Shown: piece by piece, positions 11,021 to 23,045 of the stretch | Position numbering within the stretch: the first letter of the stretch is position 1 | Layout: each line of letters opens with the position of its first letter | NCBI GenBank assembly: GCA_902702965.1 | Contig: CACRXP010000435.1 | Location: 139,497-203,496, forward strand | Reading direction: 5' to 3' | Origin: Spirometra erinaceieuropaei | Lineage: Eukaryota > Platyhelminthes > Cestoda > Diphyllobothriidea > Diphyllobothriidae | Length of the DNA stretch: 64,000 bases | Position numbers and translations under genes: made by a program | Notes under the pieces: model-generated | Database searches by the model: none | Told to the model about the DNA's origin: nothing | Seen by the model: the letters and a program-made list of their open reading frames with translations, nothing else

Positions 11021-11999
11021 GACCATATGCGTACTGTAACTTACAGCTCTCGCAATCACCGCTGTGGTCGTAATTGATGTGCTGGTGGCTTTTCCGTCAA
11101 AATTGGCAAAGTTCATGTGTCACACAATGTTCTATTTCGTGAGCAACTTAATGTTTACTCCTCAAGCGCACCCAAATTATCATGTGGGAGAAGCCTTGAT
11201 GTCGCTAAACTACGACAACCCAGCACAGTTGAGGCACTGAGCATAAAAATCCGGTCTCTCTTTGCAAGCCAAGTCAATGAAGAAGGAAGTAGAAAATTGT
11301 CATTATTGAAGTCAACAGTCGACGGAGCAACGGCACCGCAGCGACTGGATCGGCGGAGAAATCGTGTAGTTTTCTTCCAAACCGACTCGAGCCAGGCCTC
11401 GCAACGGGAATGTTTTCAGTCAAACCCTTAAAACGACAGAAATTTCGACTATAGATGGCCGCAAGTGCTCTTGGACTGAAGCGGCGACCTCCACTGAATA
11501 GACTTAAGACGTAAGTGACGTCCGCAAATTCTACGAAACTACTCAACAAGATAATCGTAGGCCCTCCCCACTGAGTGACTCTTCCTGGTGCAAGTGATGG
11601 TTAAAGTGCAGAAAACACGACCAAATTTGAACGTTTTTGGTCTCTTCATAAATTACTGCGTTAGCTTGGAATAAGCCCCTTGGGCAGACGTTTTCAGGTT
11701 CAAACTGAAGGTTGATACAACACAAGTGTCTGTGCTTTTTGATGGTATCCGCGCTGCCATAGTGGTAAATCAAACGAAATTTGAATACTACTTACTGCCT
11801 ATTGGCAGCTTGTGCACAGTATATGCTTATTTCGCTGAAACTGATGGAGTACGGTCAAGCACTGTGCGGGGTCTGGTTCACAATAATCGCTCCCAGCCGT
11901 CCAACAAGTTTGTATCAACTCGTCCACTTTGGTCAAATACGTCATAAACTCGATTCTTTATGAGCCATACACGACCTGGACGGTATTTAGTTTGCACCC

Positions 12000-12690
12000 G
12001 GGCGTTGGACGATTTATCTCCACGACGCTGCTGGTATCGCTCTGACGGCCTCAGACTGTGGTGTCGCAGACGAATGAAGTCGCTAAATCGGTCGGCTTAT
12101 CCGTAAACGCTGATAAGACCAAAGTGTTCTCGGGATGCATCACTGATTAGAAGGCTCCCCTGGGGATTAATGATTGTCAACTTGAGGAAATAGAGGTTGT
12201 TGCTGAATGGACAGAAGAAGGACGGCATCCCCTCTCAAATCGATACTACACACGGGCTGTTCACAGTTCGTAGAATGTATCGATGTTTGACCACCGTTGC
12301 CTGAGAAGCACCAATTGGCTGAGGTAGACTGACTTAACTTGAAATGAGACAGCATGTACTCGCTGCGAGAACATCGAGATGATGTCTGGGACTATCCAAT
12401 AATGACGGCTGAGGTGATTTGGGCCCACTTTTCGTGGCTTAGCTCATGAGTTCGGCGTTTCTGTCGCTGATCTGACGCCGTCGCCCACCTGGAGGCGATG
12501 AAGTGGGGATCAACTCATAGCCTGGCTCGAAATGGTCAGCAAAGTTATGGAATCTATCCTGAGACCCTATGTATTCGATCCCCGTTGCTGGAGAGAATTG
12601 GTCGGTTGTCGTTGGTCCGCTGTCGCAGGTCATCGCCTGCGTAAAGGTACAATTCGAGATATTATGGAGGCCGGTTCGGTCGGGTATGAT
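12000..12690 (+). pseudogene. LINE reverse-transcriptase C-terminal fragment
   Basis: Clear family blocks run in order: EVAKSVGLSVNADKTKVFS (12077-12132), INDCQLEEIEV (about 12165), the FDHRCLR block near 12282, and TPSPTWRR plus RKGTIRDIMEAG (12475-12675). An internal deletion removes the stretch between the finger-like block near 12270 and FDHRCLR. In-frame stops are frequent. The same blocks occur in the minus-strand fragment at 8395-8835. Confidence 0.75.
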
Positions 12691-13404
12691 CACAGGAGTA
12701 CCAAGTACTGCCATGCAAAGTCATGCAAGCAGCCCTATTTTTGGCTGTAGAACAAATCTAGTTTCCTATCTGGTTTATTTGCTACTGAATGTGTTTGGTT
12801 TACCCTTGCCATATTTTGGCAAATGCTTTCGGCTATTTTGCTACTCATAATTCCAGAATTTTTCATCGAACTAACCCAAATAAGTTAGAAAACATCTTGT
12901 GCTTGATCCTTCTGATTAGAGAAGGGTTTTACAAGTTAACTCATGCCTATTTTTAAGTTCTCCATTACGTCCGCAACGTACTCTTCGATGACCGGTTGAA
13001 GACTTGCGCTCGGATTTCAAACGTTTCGAGGTATCTGCGAGACCGGGTACTCCAAGAAATGTTTTAGTTGGTCACTTTTAGATTTATTATTCCCCTCGAC
13101 ATCTGGTGCTGCCCTTTTACATTTCCCTTTATGTATTCTGTGTGCTTCGTACTAGATCATGACGCATGTTACTTTTGCTTTTCCTCCGTTTCTCTGTGAC
13201 TGTTCTCAAGTGGCTCAAGCTCTGCGCATGGCATCATTGCGAAATCCTCAACGTATGTGAACTCCCTCGAAGCTGAAATTAAATAGCATGCTCCTGGCAC
13301 TATGCACTCACACAGCAGTAACCTGATTCCTAAATCGCCAGTCCTTCCGGCAGTCAGGATTGACAGGCGAATGTAACAAAGGTGTGACACTTTAAGATGT
13401 GGTT
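12691..13404. other. No gene seen
   Basis: This is AT-rich anonymous sequence after the LINE. Short open frames have no recognised motifs. Confidence 0.3.
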
Positions 13405-13612
13405 GGGGGGGGGGAGCGCTCGCCGATCGTTCTTACGGAACTCACTCGTTCCGTTGTGCCTTACGGGCTCTCTCTTGAGCCCAACCAACAGCCGCACAGC
13501 GGCGCATGATAGAGGCAGAATAACATTACCGGCAAAGACGAGACTGGCTGACGACGGCTAGTAACCCAGAAATGGCCATTCAAGTCTCCCTTGTCTTTGT
13601 CAGTGGTGCCAC
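13405..13612. repeat. SINE family 2, chimeric inverted copy
   Basis: The left part (13405 to about 13543) is the minus-strand 3' half of SINE family 2 (TTCTTACGGAACTCACTCGT ... CAAAGACGAG). It then switches to the plus-strand body (ACTGGCTGACGACGGCTAGT ... CCTTGTCTTTGTCAG). The tRNA-like head is missing. A poly-G run precedes it. The same minus-to-plus junction style appears near 29130, 45134 and 57430. Confidence 0.75.
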
Positions 13613-14374
13613 TTTAAGATGTGTTTGAGACGTTCATTGGTTTTCTTTACGTCCTGGACTTTTCATCTGTTGATTTTCCGAGAGTATGTATTGGATTCTT
13701 GCAATAGTTTGTATCCGCAGACGGCTAGAAACAATTTTGTTAACATTGTCTAAGGAAATGCAAATGTCCTCGGTTTTGGTCAGGCGGAGGGGGAGTCAGC
13801 GCTATGATTCCGTCTGGAGACGCACGTTTTCAGGCTCAGGGAATCTTTTACTTCCACGACGCGTCTTAATAAAACATTTCTGGGTCTCTTCCCAGTTGAC
13901 TTAGGTGTTATTCTGGTAGAAACGATAGTTCATATACCGAAGTCTCCCGACTAACTTCCCTCCTTTTGGTATATTTTTTAAATTTTCGGTGCATCGGTAC
14001 TCTATCTCTTAGAGATTGCCACCAAGTTTATTGTCCCGGTAGCTTCAGTCAACTTCTTCCCTGATCATTTTATATTCCTTCGAGATTCCCTCCAAACACT
14101 ACGATGTTTGTCGGTAGAGGCAGCTCTGATGCAACATAGGCTTAAAAATTATTAGTGCAACAAGCGGACATCTTAGAGGAATTTGCCGTGCGTTGGCACA
14201 TAACTTTCAAAATGGCCCAGACGGTTCACTCGAAATATGATGAAAACAAAGGCGGGACCATCTTATGTGGCCCCCCAAACAGGACATGGGAAGAGGTATG
14301 CTCTGCCCAAGTAATACAAGTGGACCTGCGCATAACCCTAGGAGTGGAAAAATATTCCTGTGTCCTAACCCCAT
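13613..14374. other. No gene seen
   Basis: This is anonymous sequence. A 78-codon plus-strand frame at 14155 runs into the telomere-like tract and has no recognised motif. Confidence 0.3.
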
Positions 14375-14580
14375 CAATAACCCTAGCATGAAACTAAATC
14401 GTTGCCCTAAGCTTGATCCTAACCCTACTCTAATCCCTAGTTCTACGGTTGACTCTAACCCCTACCTTAATCCTAAATTTGATCCTGGCTTACGTTATCG
14501 TTAACTTTAAGTCTAGTCCTAGACCTTATCCTTAACCTTACCCTAATCCCTACCTTAGACCAAACCCTAATTTTATTGGA
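14375..14580. repeat. Degenerate telomere-like tract (CCCTAA-related)
   Basis: Many imperfect CCCTAA/CCTAAC-type hexamers occur (ATCCTAACCCTACTCTAATC, CTTACCCTAATCCCTACCTT). They are heavily diverged, with irregular spacing. Flatworm telomeres are TTAGGG, so this is an old interstitial tract or a repeat derived from one. Confidence 0.65.
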
Positions 14581-15249
14581 AGATGGCTCAAAGTCACCCG
14601 TTTCACAGGTGGATCCTGTTCTCATGTCCTGTTTAGACATCCACATAAGTCAGTCCTACCAAAATAAATTTGCCTATGCATGAACAAAGTGAACACTCAA
14701 TAATGATTAGATGAAAACAGTCATACCCTAGGAGTCATTTGGACTGTCTAGCTCGTATTGATGCGTCAAATATGATAACAAACCGAATCAGTATGCGCTA
14801 ATACTAATGAACGCCTGTACCTATCTAGGGAAGCGGATTCGGGATTGCATTCATATTTGCTCCATGTCCGTATGCTTCCATCGAGTCATCTAGGGTAGCC
14901 CAGGCAGCACAATCGATTTTTTAGTCGGGTAGAAGCATCTGCTTACCATACTTAACCTGACGCAAGATGCCTAGGCAACAAGCGGTTTAGTTACATCGCA
15001 CAATTTGACAACAAGTTTTTTAACGGATAGTTACTTTCACGTACTATACTGCTGTCATAACTTGTTACCGAACTTGGAGTTGAAAGTCGTTGTAAGAGAA
15101 CTTGTCCACTGGATTTCCAGGGATTGCGTTGACATTTGACGTACCAACGGAACTGTTACCGTGCTGATATTTCCGGGGGAGACTGCTACAGTTCCCGAAA
15201 TAGCTGAAACAGTCGATAGTTTGACCGTCGTTACCGACCATGTTCACCG

Positions 15250-15660
15250 TGATAGTGGACTTTCACAGCATCTACCGCATCCTCCCTTCTTTCGCCATCC
15301 TGGGCCCGGTCTCAGGGCAGAATGAAGAAGATCGAAGGCGAGATCGGACACAGGTGGCTGGCGCGGCGTGAACCCGCACCTAGGCGTGTCACCGCATCCG
15401 CTGGTCCACTAACAACGGACCAGGACTGCACACAACGACAAGGAGGAGCGACTTTCATCCCAGCTGAATGGGAGTGCAATAGACGTTACGACAAGAAGGA
15501 GCCAATACAGTCCGAATCTCAGTCCACCCGTCGCCCACTCCAAACAAATACACACTGGGCCATTTGCAAGATCTGAAATGAATCATCAGTTGGTGACGTT
15601 CCATGCCACGGCTTTTGGTACAGTGTGGTAGACTCAAGCGCATCAGATTGTTTATAGTTA
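15250..15660 (+). repeat. Dispersed repeat, unclassified
   Basis: The segment with GGCTGGCGCGGCGTGA and the segment ending TTGGTACAGTGTGGTAGACT match, with divergence, sequences near 29265 (GGCTGGCGCGGCCTGA) and 28368 (TTGGTGCATCATGGTAGATT). It has no coding motif. Overlapping frames of up to 156 codons on the minus strand (15519-15989) are unrecognised. Confidence 0.4.
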
Positions 15661-15979
15661 ACAATTATGCCCTGAGAGTAAACCTGGCTCGTTCTACCCT
15701 TTCCCGTGCACCAATCGACTGACCAAGCGGGGCAGCCAACTGTTTCTGACAATGGGAGACACGGAACAGCAATGACTTGTGTGTTAACTGAGAGTGTAGT
15801 GAGAGGGACTTGTGCAATATATGTCCTACTCGGTATTCCAGTGCCTTCTTCCAACGCAAGGACTGTGGTGGTGTGTTTTTCAGGCTCCGCATTAAATCCA
15901 GTCTCGAAAGCAGGGTCGGATTTTACTTCGTAGCCGTACCAGCAACGGACAACTCCCAGCCTACCCTCAACCTTTAACC

Positions 15980-16080
15980 TCAGTTTCAAGCCTTAGCCCT
16001 TACTCAGCCCTAATTCCTAACCCCAAACCCTAACCCCAACCCCTAAGGCTAACCCTGACCCCTAGCTCTAATCCCTAACA
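15980..16080. repeat. Degenerate telomere-like tract
   Basis: CCCTAA-type hexamers occur with interruptions (CCTAACCCCAAACCCTAACC, GGCTAACCCTGACCCCTAGC). Confidence 0.65.
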
Positions 16081-17426
16081 GGTACGGCTAGGAAATGAGA
16101 TCTTGCCAAAGGCAGTCTGTGACAAGATCATGACATTAAATTTGAAGTCTGCGGTTGTATCAGAAAACACCACGAGGAATGATGGGGAACCATTACGGGG
16201 CCTGGCCCCCTGCGCTTAGATCCCGCAGCTGCAAAAAGTCAATGAAACGCGAGTTCGATTTTTTTAGCCAGTGCCTGTGCTCGGAACATGGTATAACACA
16301 GTCTAGCTCATAACCTGATTGATTTTTAAAAGAAGTCCAGAATCGTGTTGCGTTGCGGTCTAGGATGAGGTTCTCTGAATATACACATGCACAATCATCT
16401 TTCAGTATTTCGCGACATTAGTGTGCACTCGATAGTTAAGCGAGACGACATAGTTTACCATTGATACTTTTCCAGTTACTTTCAAGCACATTTCTCGCAC
16501 ATAATCTCATTGACCAATTTCTCCCATCTTTGGAATTGATGCACGTTCTCGCCTTCTTTCATGCGTTCTTTGCAAGAATAACTCCCGAGGTTTTCTCTTA
16601 GGACCTTAAAGAGTGCTTTACTTCATAACCGACAAGTCATAAAACATTAAACCATTGGATTTTTGTGAAACTCCCCCTGTATTATAAAGCGGAAAAACAA
16701 TATATTCTAGTCAAATTACCCTTTTTCGACTAATCGATTTGCACAACAATGTATATTTATATCTCTTTGAAAGCTCAGCGGAGACTACTTAGTTATCTAA
16801 GAGATCTAACATGTAAAACAAATTGCTCATTTAAAGTAACAGAGTCACCTTAAATTTGACCGCTAATCGCGTGGTCGTCTGGAGGCGGACATTATATTCC
16901 AGATGGAGACGCATAGGTAGCGTGATTTTCTAAGTGTGGCTATCACACTTTGAGGAGACCATTTGGGAAAGGAATCTTGATCATGGTTTATAGGCGTCCT
17001 AAAACACACCATAAACATATCTGGATTTGGTGCGATTGAAAACCTAACAAGTGCTGCACCTGTTACCTATGTTTTATATTTTACGCACATTCATCGGAAG
17101 AGTGCTTCGTATATCATAACACGAGCAGTAGGCAGAGTTGACTGAGTTAATGATATCCAACCGGGTGGCCTGACATCCAGTTTTCAGTCTCGTCTTAATA
17201 GCGTAGTCATATCCTTCTCTAAATTGTGTACTCTAAGCTGGACTGCTGTTGCGTCCTTTGAGGCAACTAGTGGAGGTTTAGCAACGAATAAAGAAAACCT
17301 ATCGGAACTGTCGCTCACGCAATCTGACCTGAAGCTTTGTTTGCTGCCAAACAATTGCATCAAAATTATTAGATTTATATTCTTGACATGAGTAGCTGCT
17401 TAAACCTATGCTTATTAGCGTGTGCA
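16081..17426. other. No gene seen
   Basis: This is anonymous AT-rich sequence with only short open frames and no recognised repeat. Confidence 0.3.
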
Positions 17427-17720
17427 AGCCCGACAGGACAACGGGCCTCTGGCCTAGTGGTTAGAAGCGTTGGACTTCTAGCTAACAGGCCGCGGATTCG
17501 AACCTCAGGCGTTCCACACTTCAGAGTGGGGAATGACTGGCTGACTACGGCTAATAAGCCAGAAGTGGCCATTCCAGTTTCCCTTGTCTTTGTCGGTAAT
17601 GCCATTCTGTCTATATCATGCGCCACTATGCGGCTACTGGTCGAGCTCGAGATAGAGAGACCGTAAGGCACAACGGAACGAGTGAATTCCGTAAGGACCA
17701 TTGATGAGCGTCCCTCTACC
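17427..17720 (+). repeat. tRNA-derived SINE, family 2, near full length
   Basis: The tRNA-like head has an A box (TGGCCTAGTGGTTAGAAGCG) and a B box (GGATTCGAACCTCAGG). The body is GACTGGCTGACTACGGCTAA ... CCTTGTCTTTGTCGGTAAT. The 3' part contains GAGATAGAGAGACCGTAAGG and the self-complementary AACGGAACGAGTGAATTCCG. The unit is about 290 bases. Related copies lie at 13.4, 28.8-29.3, 44.9-45.4 and 57.2-57.8 kb. Confidence 0.8.
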
Positions 17721-18534
17721 ACCTTTATTCTTGTCCAGTCACGTATGCTGAGAGAGTCGACCACTTTATTTTTCCCGTTTACTATCTCTGGCCGATTACT
17801 GATCAGACTTAAAGATAGCATATTTACGTTTACCCGGTTCTCACATGTATACTTTTTCCAGTATAAACGAGTACAAAATGCCAATAGAAGCGAAGAGACA
17901 AAATGTACAAAATGTACTTCCGCGCATAAATACAACTGGAAATAGTTCCTGGATGCCTATTAACAAGAGAAAAATGTGGAGTTTCTCTTGCGTAAAAGAA
18001 GCAACAATTTCCAGTATAAACGGTCCCCAATCGTTATAATTAAGCTGCAACTTATGAAATGCTGACAAAACAACATAGAAATAAAATGTGTGACTTTTGA
18101 TGGTAATACGTTCAATCCTAGGGTCTGTATTTTAATCTCATTACACGTAAGCTATTGTGTCAGGGGTTCTTGATATACTGACTTACAGCAGAATACCTGT
18201 GCCAATCACGTCGTGCTGAAAGGAGTGGCCTCGTGGCAATTAGGTCAAAGTGAATAGTTGGAAACGTCAGAGGGAATTCGAACAGCAAATTGTCTGGCCG
18301 CTGCAAAACTTGCTGCACTGTTGTATCTACTGAAGAAAATGTGAAATAAGGGCAGCAGGAGACAGCATGCGAAGAATACACAACAATAAATCGACAGAAT
18401 AACAGTAAAGCATAAGGGCGGCAGTATGGACATCTAAAATCACCAGAACTGTGCTTTACAAGGAGAAGGAATGGGAAATTCGAAAAAATGGCAGCAGAGG
18501 GTCGGAGTCGTGAGAATATGTCAACAGAAGCGAA
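17721..18534. other. No gene seen
   Basis: This is anonymous sequence. A 176-codon minus-strand frame (18160-18690) begins inside the hammerhead repeat and continues leftwards without a recognised domain. Confidence 0.3.
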
Positions 18535-18597
18535 CAGGCGAGTTCCAAAAAGTAGTTCGGAAGAAGCTGATGCGATTACTGGAGCAAGCAGTTTGTT

Positions 18598-18641
18598 GGC
18601 CTGACGTTTCGAATTCTCATTGGAACCCATCATCAGAGACA
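18598..18641 (-). ncRNA. Hammerhead ribozyme motif (PLE type), core intact
   Basis: Minus strand: GUCU-CUGAUGA-U-GGGUUC/GAAUUC stem II-GAAAC-GUC-AGGC. The core is complete, stem II uses two G-U pairs, and stem III is the ACGU palindrome. Confidence 0.7.
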
Positions 18642-18663
18642 GGAGCAGATAATGGCCTGCGAC

Positions 18664-18707
18664 CTTCTCTGATGATGGGTTTGAGTGCAAATCCGAAACG
18701 TCAGGCT
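18664..18707 (+). ncRNA. Hammerhead ribozyme motif (PLE type)
   Basis: CTGATGA at 18669-18675, stem II GGGTTT/AAATCC, GAAACGTC at 18695-18702, then AGGC. The core is complete. Stem I is weaker (TTCT in place of GTCT, losing the fourth pair). Confidence 0.7.
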
Positions 18708-18745
18708 AATAAACTCCTTGTTCCAGTGATCGCTTGAGAGCTTGT

Positions 18746-21569
18746 CCGGAAAATTTTTAAAAAAACTGAAGACTGTGAAACGGTTGCAGCCGAACGGCAT
18801 GCCGGATGAACCTTTGGTTGTTGTTTTACAAGGGGCATTTTGAGGCACGATCCACTCTTAGATGAAGACCTTCGTGATCAACTTCACTTCTTTATAGACA
18901 GTTAACAACCAATCTTTTAGCATACTTAACACATAAACACTTCTTCGGTGACAGACGATCTGTACGAGGAGAAAATAAATGAAGGAAATGAATGGAACAG
19001 TGAAGTCAGATGAGCCACAGGCATATAGTCCGATGGCAAAACATCGAACTCCTATTATCGTCTAGGCAACTTAATTCGGCCAGGATGTGATCTGCAGACT
19101 AAAGTGAAATTTCAGAAAATTCTTTTCTAACTCTTATCTTTGTAACAATTGTGTCTATTTCTGTCGATCATCTACCGCTTTTGACTGCTCGAGGACACAG
19201 ACCGTAGTCATTTCTTTTAGAGCAGTCCAGGCGAACTGGTAAGTGATTACTTATTACTGTTTGCAATGACTTTGCAGGTCTGTTTTTGTACTTCGGCTAG
19301 ACAATGGTCTGCGATGATGAGTAACTTGTATCGGGAATAAGCTCTGGTCCAATCGGTTGCATCTTGCTTATGGGCACCTGTGGCTATTTCTGAAAAACTT
19401 AGCCAACATTAGTTCTGTGATTAAGGTGTAAGAAGATAAATTAGGCGGTTTCACCTTCGTTGTCTCGAAGGAAGCAATACACCCTTTATTTGCGTCTGTA
19501 GGTCCCGCAAATTACTTAGAAAACAATACATTTTAAAAGACCCCTCCCCTTGTTGAGCACACAGGTTGATTTTGATGTTGATGAATTCATTAAAAACCAT
19601 TCTTCGCTGTGAAAACTGCAGTGGCGTCAACGCAGTTCTGCTAAAGACAAATTCTTCACTCAAATTCGTGAGATCGCTGTAAGTTTCTGCTCCAGGAAAG
19701 AATTTAAAACCAGAGCATTCGGAGAGTTTTTAAAGACCTTTAAAGGAGGTTTTTAAAGGCTTTGCCTATTATTTTTACCAAATAAACTGAAAAAATAAAC
19801 TGAACTGCTATATGCTCGCTCGATTTCTCTGTGGAGAATTGGATAAACCTCGACAAGAGTAATTAAAAAACTACCTCAAACTTAGGCACACGACTAACTG
19901 AAGCACATTAGACAATGACCGAAAAATTTGCAAATCTGCGCAGTGATCCAAGGACGACAGAAACTGATGGTGCGATTCCAAAAACAAAAATAGAATTTAG
20001 GTGAGGTAGTAGTGTTGGCTACTTCAGGAGTTTCGTTATGCATTGCACACGCATGTACTCTCACATACATAAGGGATTCGTAAACATCCATAGGGTGCCG
20101 AAACAAGAACACTGAGGAATGGGATATTTTCAAATCGGGAATTTCTGAAAAGAATCAGGTTTTTACATGAACTAGCGTCTTGACATGGTTGGCCATTAAT
20201 GCAGCCTCAGCGAAATTTCCTACAGTTTTGCGTGCTCAAATGGGGATAGTTTGTATTTCAAAAAATAATGTAACTATTTTGGGAAAACAAACATTTTCAG
20301 AAGCAAGGCAGCAAGTTGGGATGAATGGGAACTAGTAAACAGAATCAAAAATACGCCTTAGTAGATTCGAAATATTTAGCGTTTTTAAATAGTAACGCCA
20401 CGTATATATGACAGAGTGTGACTAAAGTGTTCGACAAATCTTTAGCTGTCAGTGCATCTGTATAATCGATGGTCATTTTCTGGCTGTTAACTTAATATCC
20501 AGCCGTCCAAATAAATGCACACTGACCTATTTTGGTTGGCTGTTCGTTATCTTAAGTCTTTAGATAATCTCGAAGATGCCTGCCTAATCAAGCACTTATA
20601 TTAAAATAGAACACATTACAAGTACTAGTAAGTTTATCGTATTTGCCGAAAATCATGAAGTAGTAATCAACTATTTAAACGCACTTTCTAACAGAAGAAT
20701 GCATTCGATCATGGTTGCTTCGTAGACGTTCATAGAAAAAATTCCAAGTAACTGCATACACGATAGTTTTTTAGCTTTCTGTCAAACATCATTCACTTAC
20801 CTTTGTAACTGGTGCCACTGAGATATAACTACATACTCGGCGTCCATTTGCTTTTTGGGGCCTGGAGTTTGTGACGGTTATACTGCGTTTCTTAAGAAGA
20901 AAGCACAAAGAACGAGTACTTTTATTTATCTAGTGGGAAGTAACTTTTCTTTAAATGTTAAAACTAAGGGACTGGTCTTACTAATTTGACCAAAGGCCAT
21001 TTGAGACGCTCAGGGGCTTATTCCTGTGACTTATTATTGTGAACTAAAAATACTTAGCGCGATCGGCATCTAAGAAAGTGTTCTACGAGCTAAAAACAAC
21101 TCTTTTATACTGATATTGAAAGTTTTGAAAAACTGTTTCAGAAGGAGTGCAAAGCATTCAGTACAGAAACTCTAACAGCAACTGAGAATATGGTAGCCAG
21201 TTTTACATACCTGTGACATAATACACTTACTAAAACTAAAATAAGATCCGATTGCAAATAAAGTTTTAAAATGACGCAATGTTTCATCAAATTTTCGTTG
21301 GAATTGTTTATTTCATCCTTTTTTCGGAAAATACAGGTGAACTTAGGAAAGCAGCAAAAAATGACGGAAGAATATAAACTTATCAAGCTGGGATCTTTTA
21401 TGAGTGTCAGTTGCGTAGATGACCGGAAAGATTTTCAAATAAAAGCCAACATGCTCACGCGCATAAAAGAAATTGAAATTGTGTCCGAGGCTAATTTGTT
21501 TTGAAGGTCCATCACCAGTATGTTTTTCGGTCTAAATGCTCATTTAATGATTTTAACTGAGGTTTCTTG
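18746..21569. other. No gene seen
   Basis: This is AT-rich anonymous sequence of about 2.8 kb. Open frames are all below about 82 codons and without recognised motifs. Confidence 0.35.
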
Positions 21570-21611
21570 CGTGAAGAGGAGGATACGATAACTGGCACAG
21601 GAGCTTTATCG

Positions 21612-21654
21612 GCCTGACGTTTGGGATTCTCACTCGAATCTATCATCAGAGACG
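21612..21654 (-). ncRNA. Hammerhead ribozyme remnant
   Basis: Minus strand CUGAUGA is intact, but GAAAC reads CAAAC, changing catalytic G12 to C. This should be inactive. Confidence 0.65.
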
Positions 21655-22049
21655 GGGTCAGATAAGGGTAGTTAATTGCTCAGGTACTGCAGTATTTATA
21701 GGATGTAGTTGCTAGGTCGTTACATGCCTATCACAGTTGACAGCTCCCGAGGGCCTCACGACTCGACTGACAAGGTGTTGAAGTATTCCGTTGCAACACG
21801 GCTGCTATGTCCTTGTGTACCGGTCAAGATTATCGGTTCCCACGTTCATCGCACCATTTGATTTGCTGATTGCCGGATTTCGTCATCCGTGTGCACTCTA
21901 GGGCGATTTGGTTCGCCGATACTGACACCAGGAACAGTGGTCCTCCGCACGCTTGCCTCGCAGCTAACTGCTTTGCCTAGACAAAGCCTAGCAACTACAT
22001 CCTATGAATACTGAAACACCTGCACAATTAAGTACCCTTATCTGACACT

Positions 22050-22091
22050 GTCTCTGATAATGGATTCGAGTGAGAATCCGAAACGTCAGGC
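22050..22091 (+). ncRNA. Hammerhead ribozyme remnant
   Basis: CTGATAA at 22054-22060 changes catalytic G8 to A. Stem II GGATTC/GAATCC is perfect, and GAAACGTC at 22080-22087 and AGGC are intact. Confidence 0.65.
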
Positions 22092-22894
22092 TGATAAAGC
22101 TCTTGTTCCGGCGATCCCGTCTCCTTCTTTGCGACTACCTCCTGGAACTCGCCTCTTCGCTTCCATCAGCAAATTTTTCACGCGTCTCAGTCCTGCTGTG
22201 CATAAGTTTTTCAACAGATAGCCAGGAACTCCCGCTGTTTTGTCGAGTTGTTTTGGTCGTTCACCCTCATGTGCGTTCTCTCTTTGCGCACGCCGTGCCA
22301 GCGCACACACTAATGTCCGAAGATACTCAGGACTTCCCGCATAGGTGTTAAGTGCAATTCTGGCTGCACAGTTCGAAACTAGACCATTGATTGATTGACC
22401 ATATGCTGCCACGCTCGCCAAAGACGGTCCGCAACGCAAACCAAATTCCATTCACCCACTCTTCTATGCTGGCCTTTGTTCCAATAACGATAGCTACTTA
22501 TGTAGTATAAACTTTGCGTCGATTTATATGCTTATGCAAATACGGCCATATAGGCCAGAAAGGATGCATTAACATTTATTTATTGAATCAGTATCGATAG
22601 TATAGCAGATCAGACATATTTACGCAGTCCCGATTTTGTAAATTGTGTTCCTTTTGTTTTTTCTAGGATTTTAATGTTCTAACTGAACTGGCCCCATCAC
22701 TGTGTTAGCGTAGCGACCGGTAGCGAGTGGTGTCAAGGCAGATAGCAGAATAACCATTTATTCGGGAGAGGTTTTCAAAAACACAAACAAGTCATGTGTA
22801 TACACAAGTTTCGTTTAGTTATTTGGGCCACTATTTGACTCAATTGAAATGTTGATTATGAGGGAGTATTTGTCACATGTAGCGCAGAGACCAT

Positions 22895-23045
22895 AAACCC
22901 ACACCTGCGACTGTCTCTGATGATGGAGTCGAGTAAAAAGCAGAAGCGGCACGAAAACAGGCCTCTTGTCCCTGCGACCGTACCTTCTTCATATGAAATG
23001 CTTCCTGGAACTCGTTTCTCCGTTTCTATCAGCAGTCTGCGAGTA
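22895..23045 (+). repeat. Solo PLE terminal repeat, degraded
   Basis: The sequence ACCTGCGACTGTCT, CTGATGA at 22917-22923 and CTTCCTGGAACTCGTTTCTC ... CTATCAGC match the other PLE repeats. The ribozyme middle is scrambled (stem II lost, GAAAACAGGC for GAAACGTCAGGC). Confidence 0.65.
22913..22962 (+). ncRNA. Hammerhead ribozyme remnant, stem II destroyed
   Basis: CTGATGA is present, but no stem II can form and the cleavage-site GTC is missing. Confidence 0.5.

Larger units (their letters stand above)
10434..12690 (+). mobile_element. Decayed RTE-like LINE, interrupted by a PLE terminal repeat
   Basis: Three blocks lie in the order expected of one LINE. The first is a possible AP-endonuclease segment (10530-10817). 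The second is the endonuclease-RT linker (11117-11640, with SLDVAKLRQPSTVEAL and further downstream TKFERFWSLHKL). The third is the end of the reverse transcriptase and its C-terminal domain (about 12000-12690). A minus-strand PLE terminal repeat with hammerhead motif lies between the first two. Frames are broken by many stops and deletions. Clade assignment is tentative. Confidence 0.6.
18535..18745. repeat. Head-to-head pair of PLE terminal repeats
   Basis: A minus-strand copy (about 18535-18655) and a plus-strand copy (about 18655-18745) of the hammerhead repeat meet with almost no spacer. Both end in the shared GCGATCGC-like/TGCGATTACTGG block on their outer sides. No PLE coding sequence remains between them. 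Confidence 0.8.
21570..22140 (-). mobile_element. PLE 3'-end fragment between inverted terminal repeats
   Basis: The outer segments are inverted copies of the hammerhead repeat (left, minus strand, about 21570-21715; right, plus strand, about 21990-22140). The minus strand between them (about 21985 down to 21740) reads a tail homologous to the PLE protein C-terminus at 52300, sharing the pattern RPRVHTDDEIRQSAN beside TSNTRDEIAAIN. This matches the layout of the copy at 52.1-53.0 kb. The endonuclease core is gone. Confidence 0.7.

Noticed and set aside
17375..17935. 186-codon minus-strand open frame as a gene
   Set aside because: It is mostly the antisense of the SINE at 17427-17720.
18160..18690. 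176-codon minus-strand open frame as a gene
   Set aside because: It starts inside the hammerhead repeat and shows no recognised domain; most likely chance.
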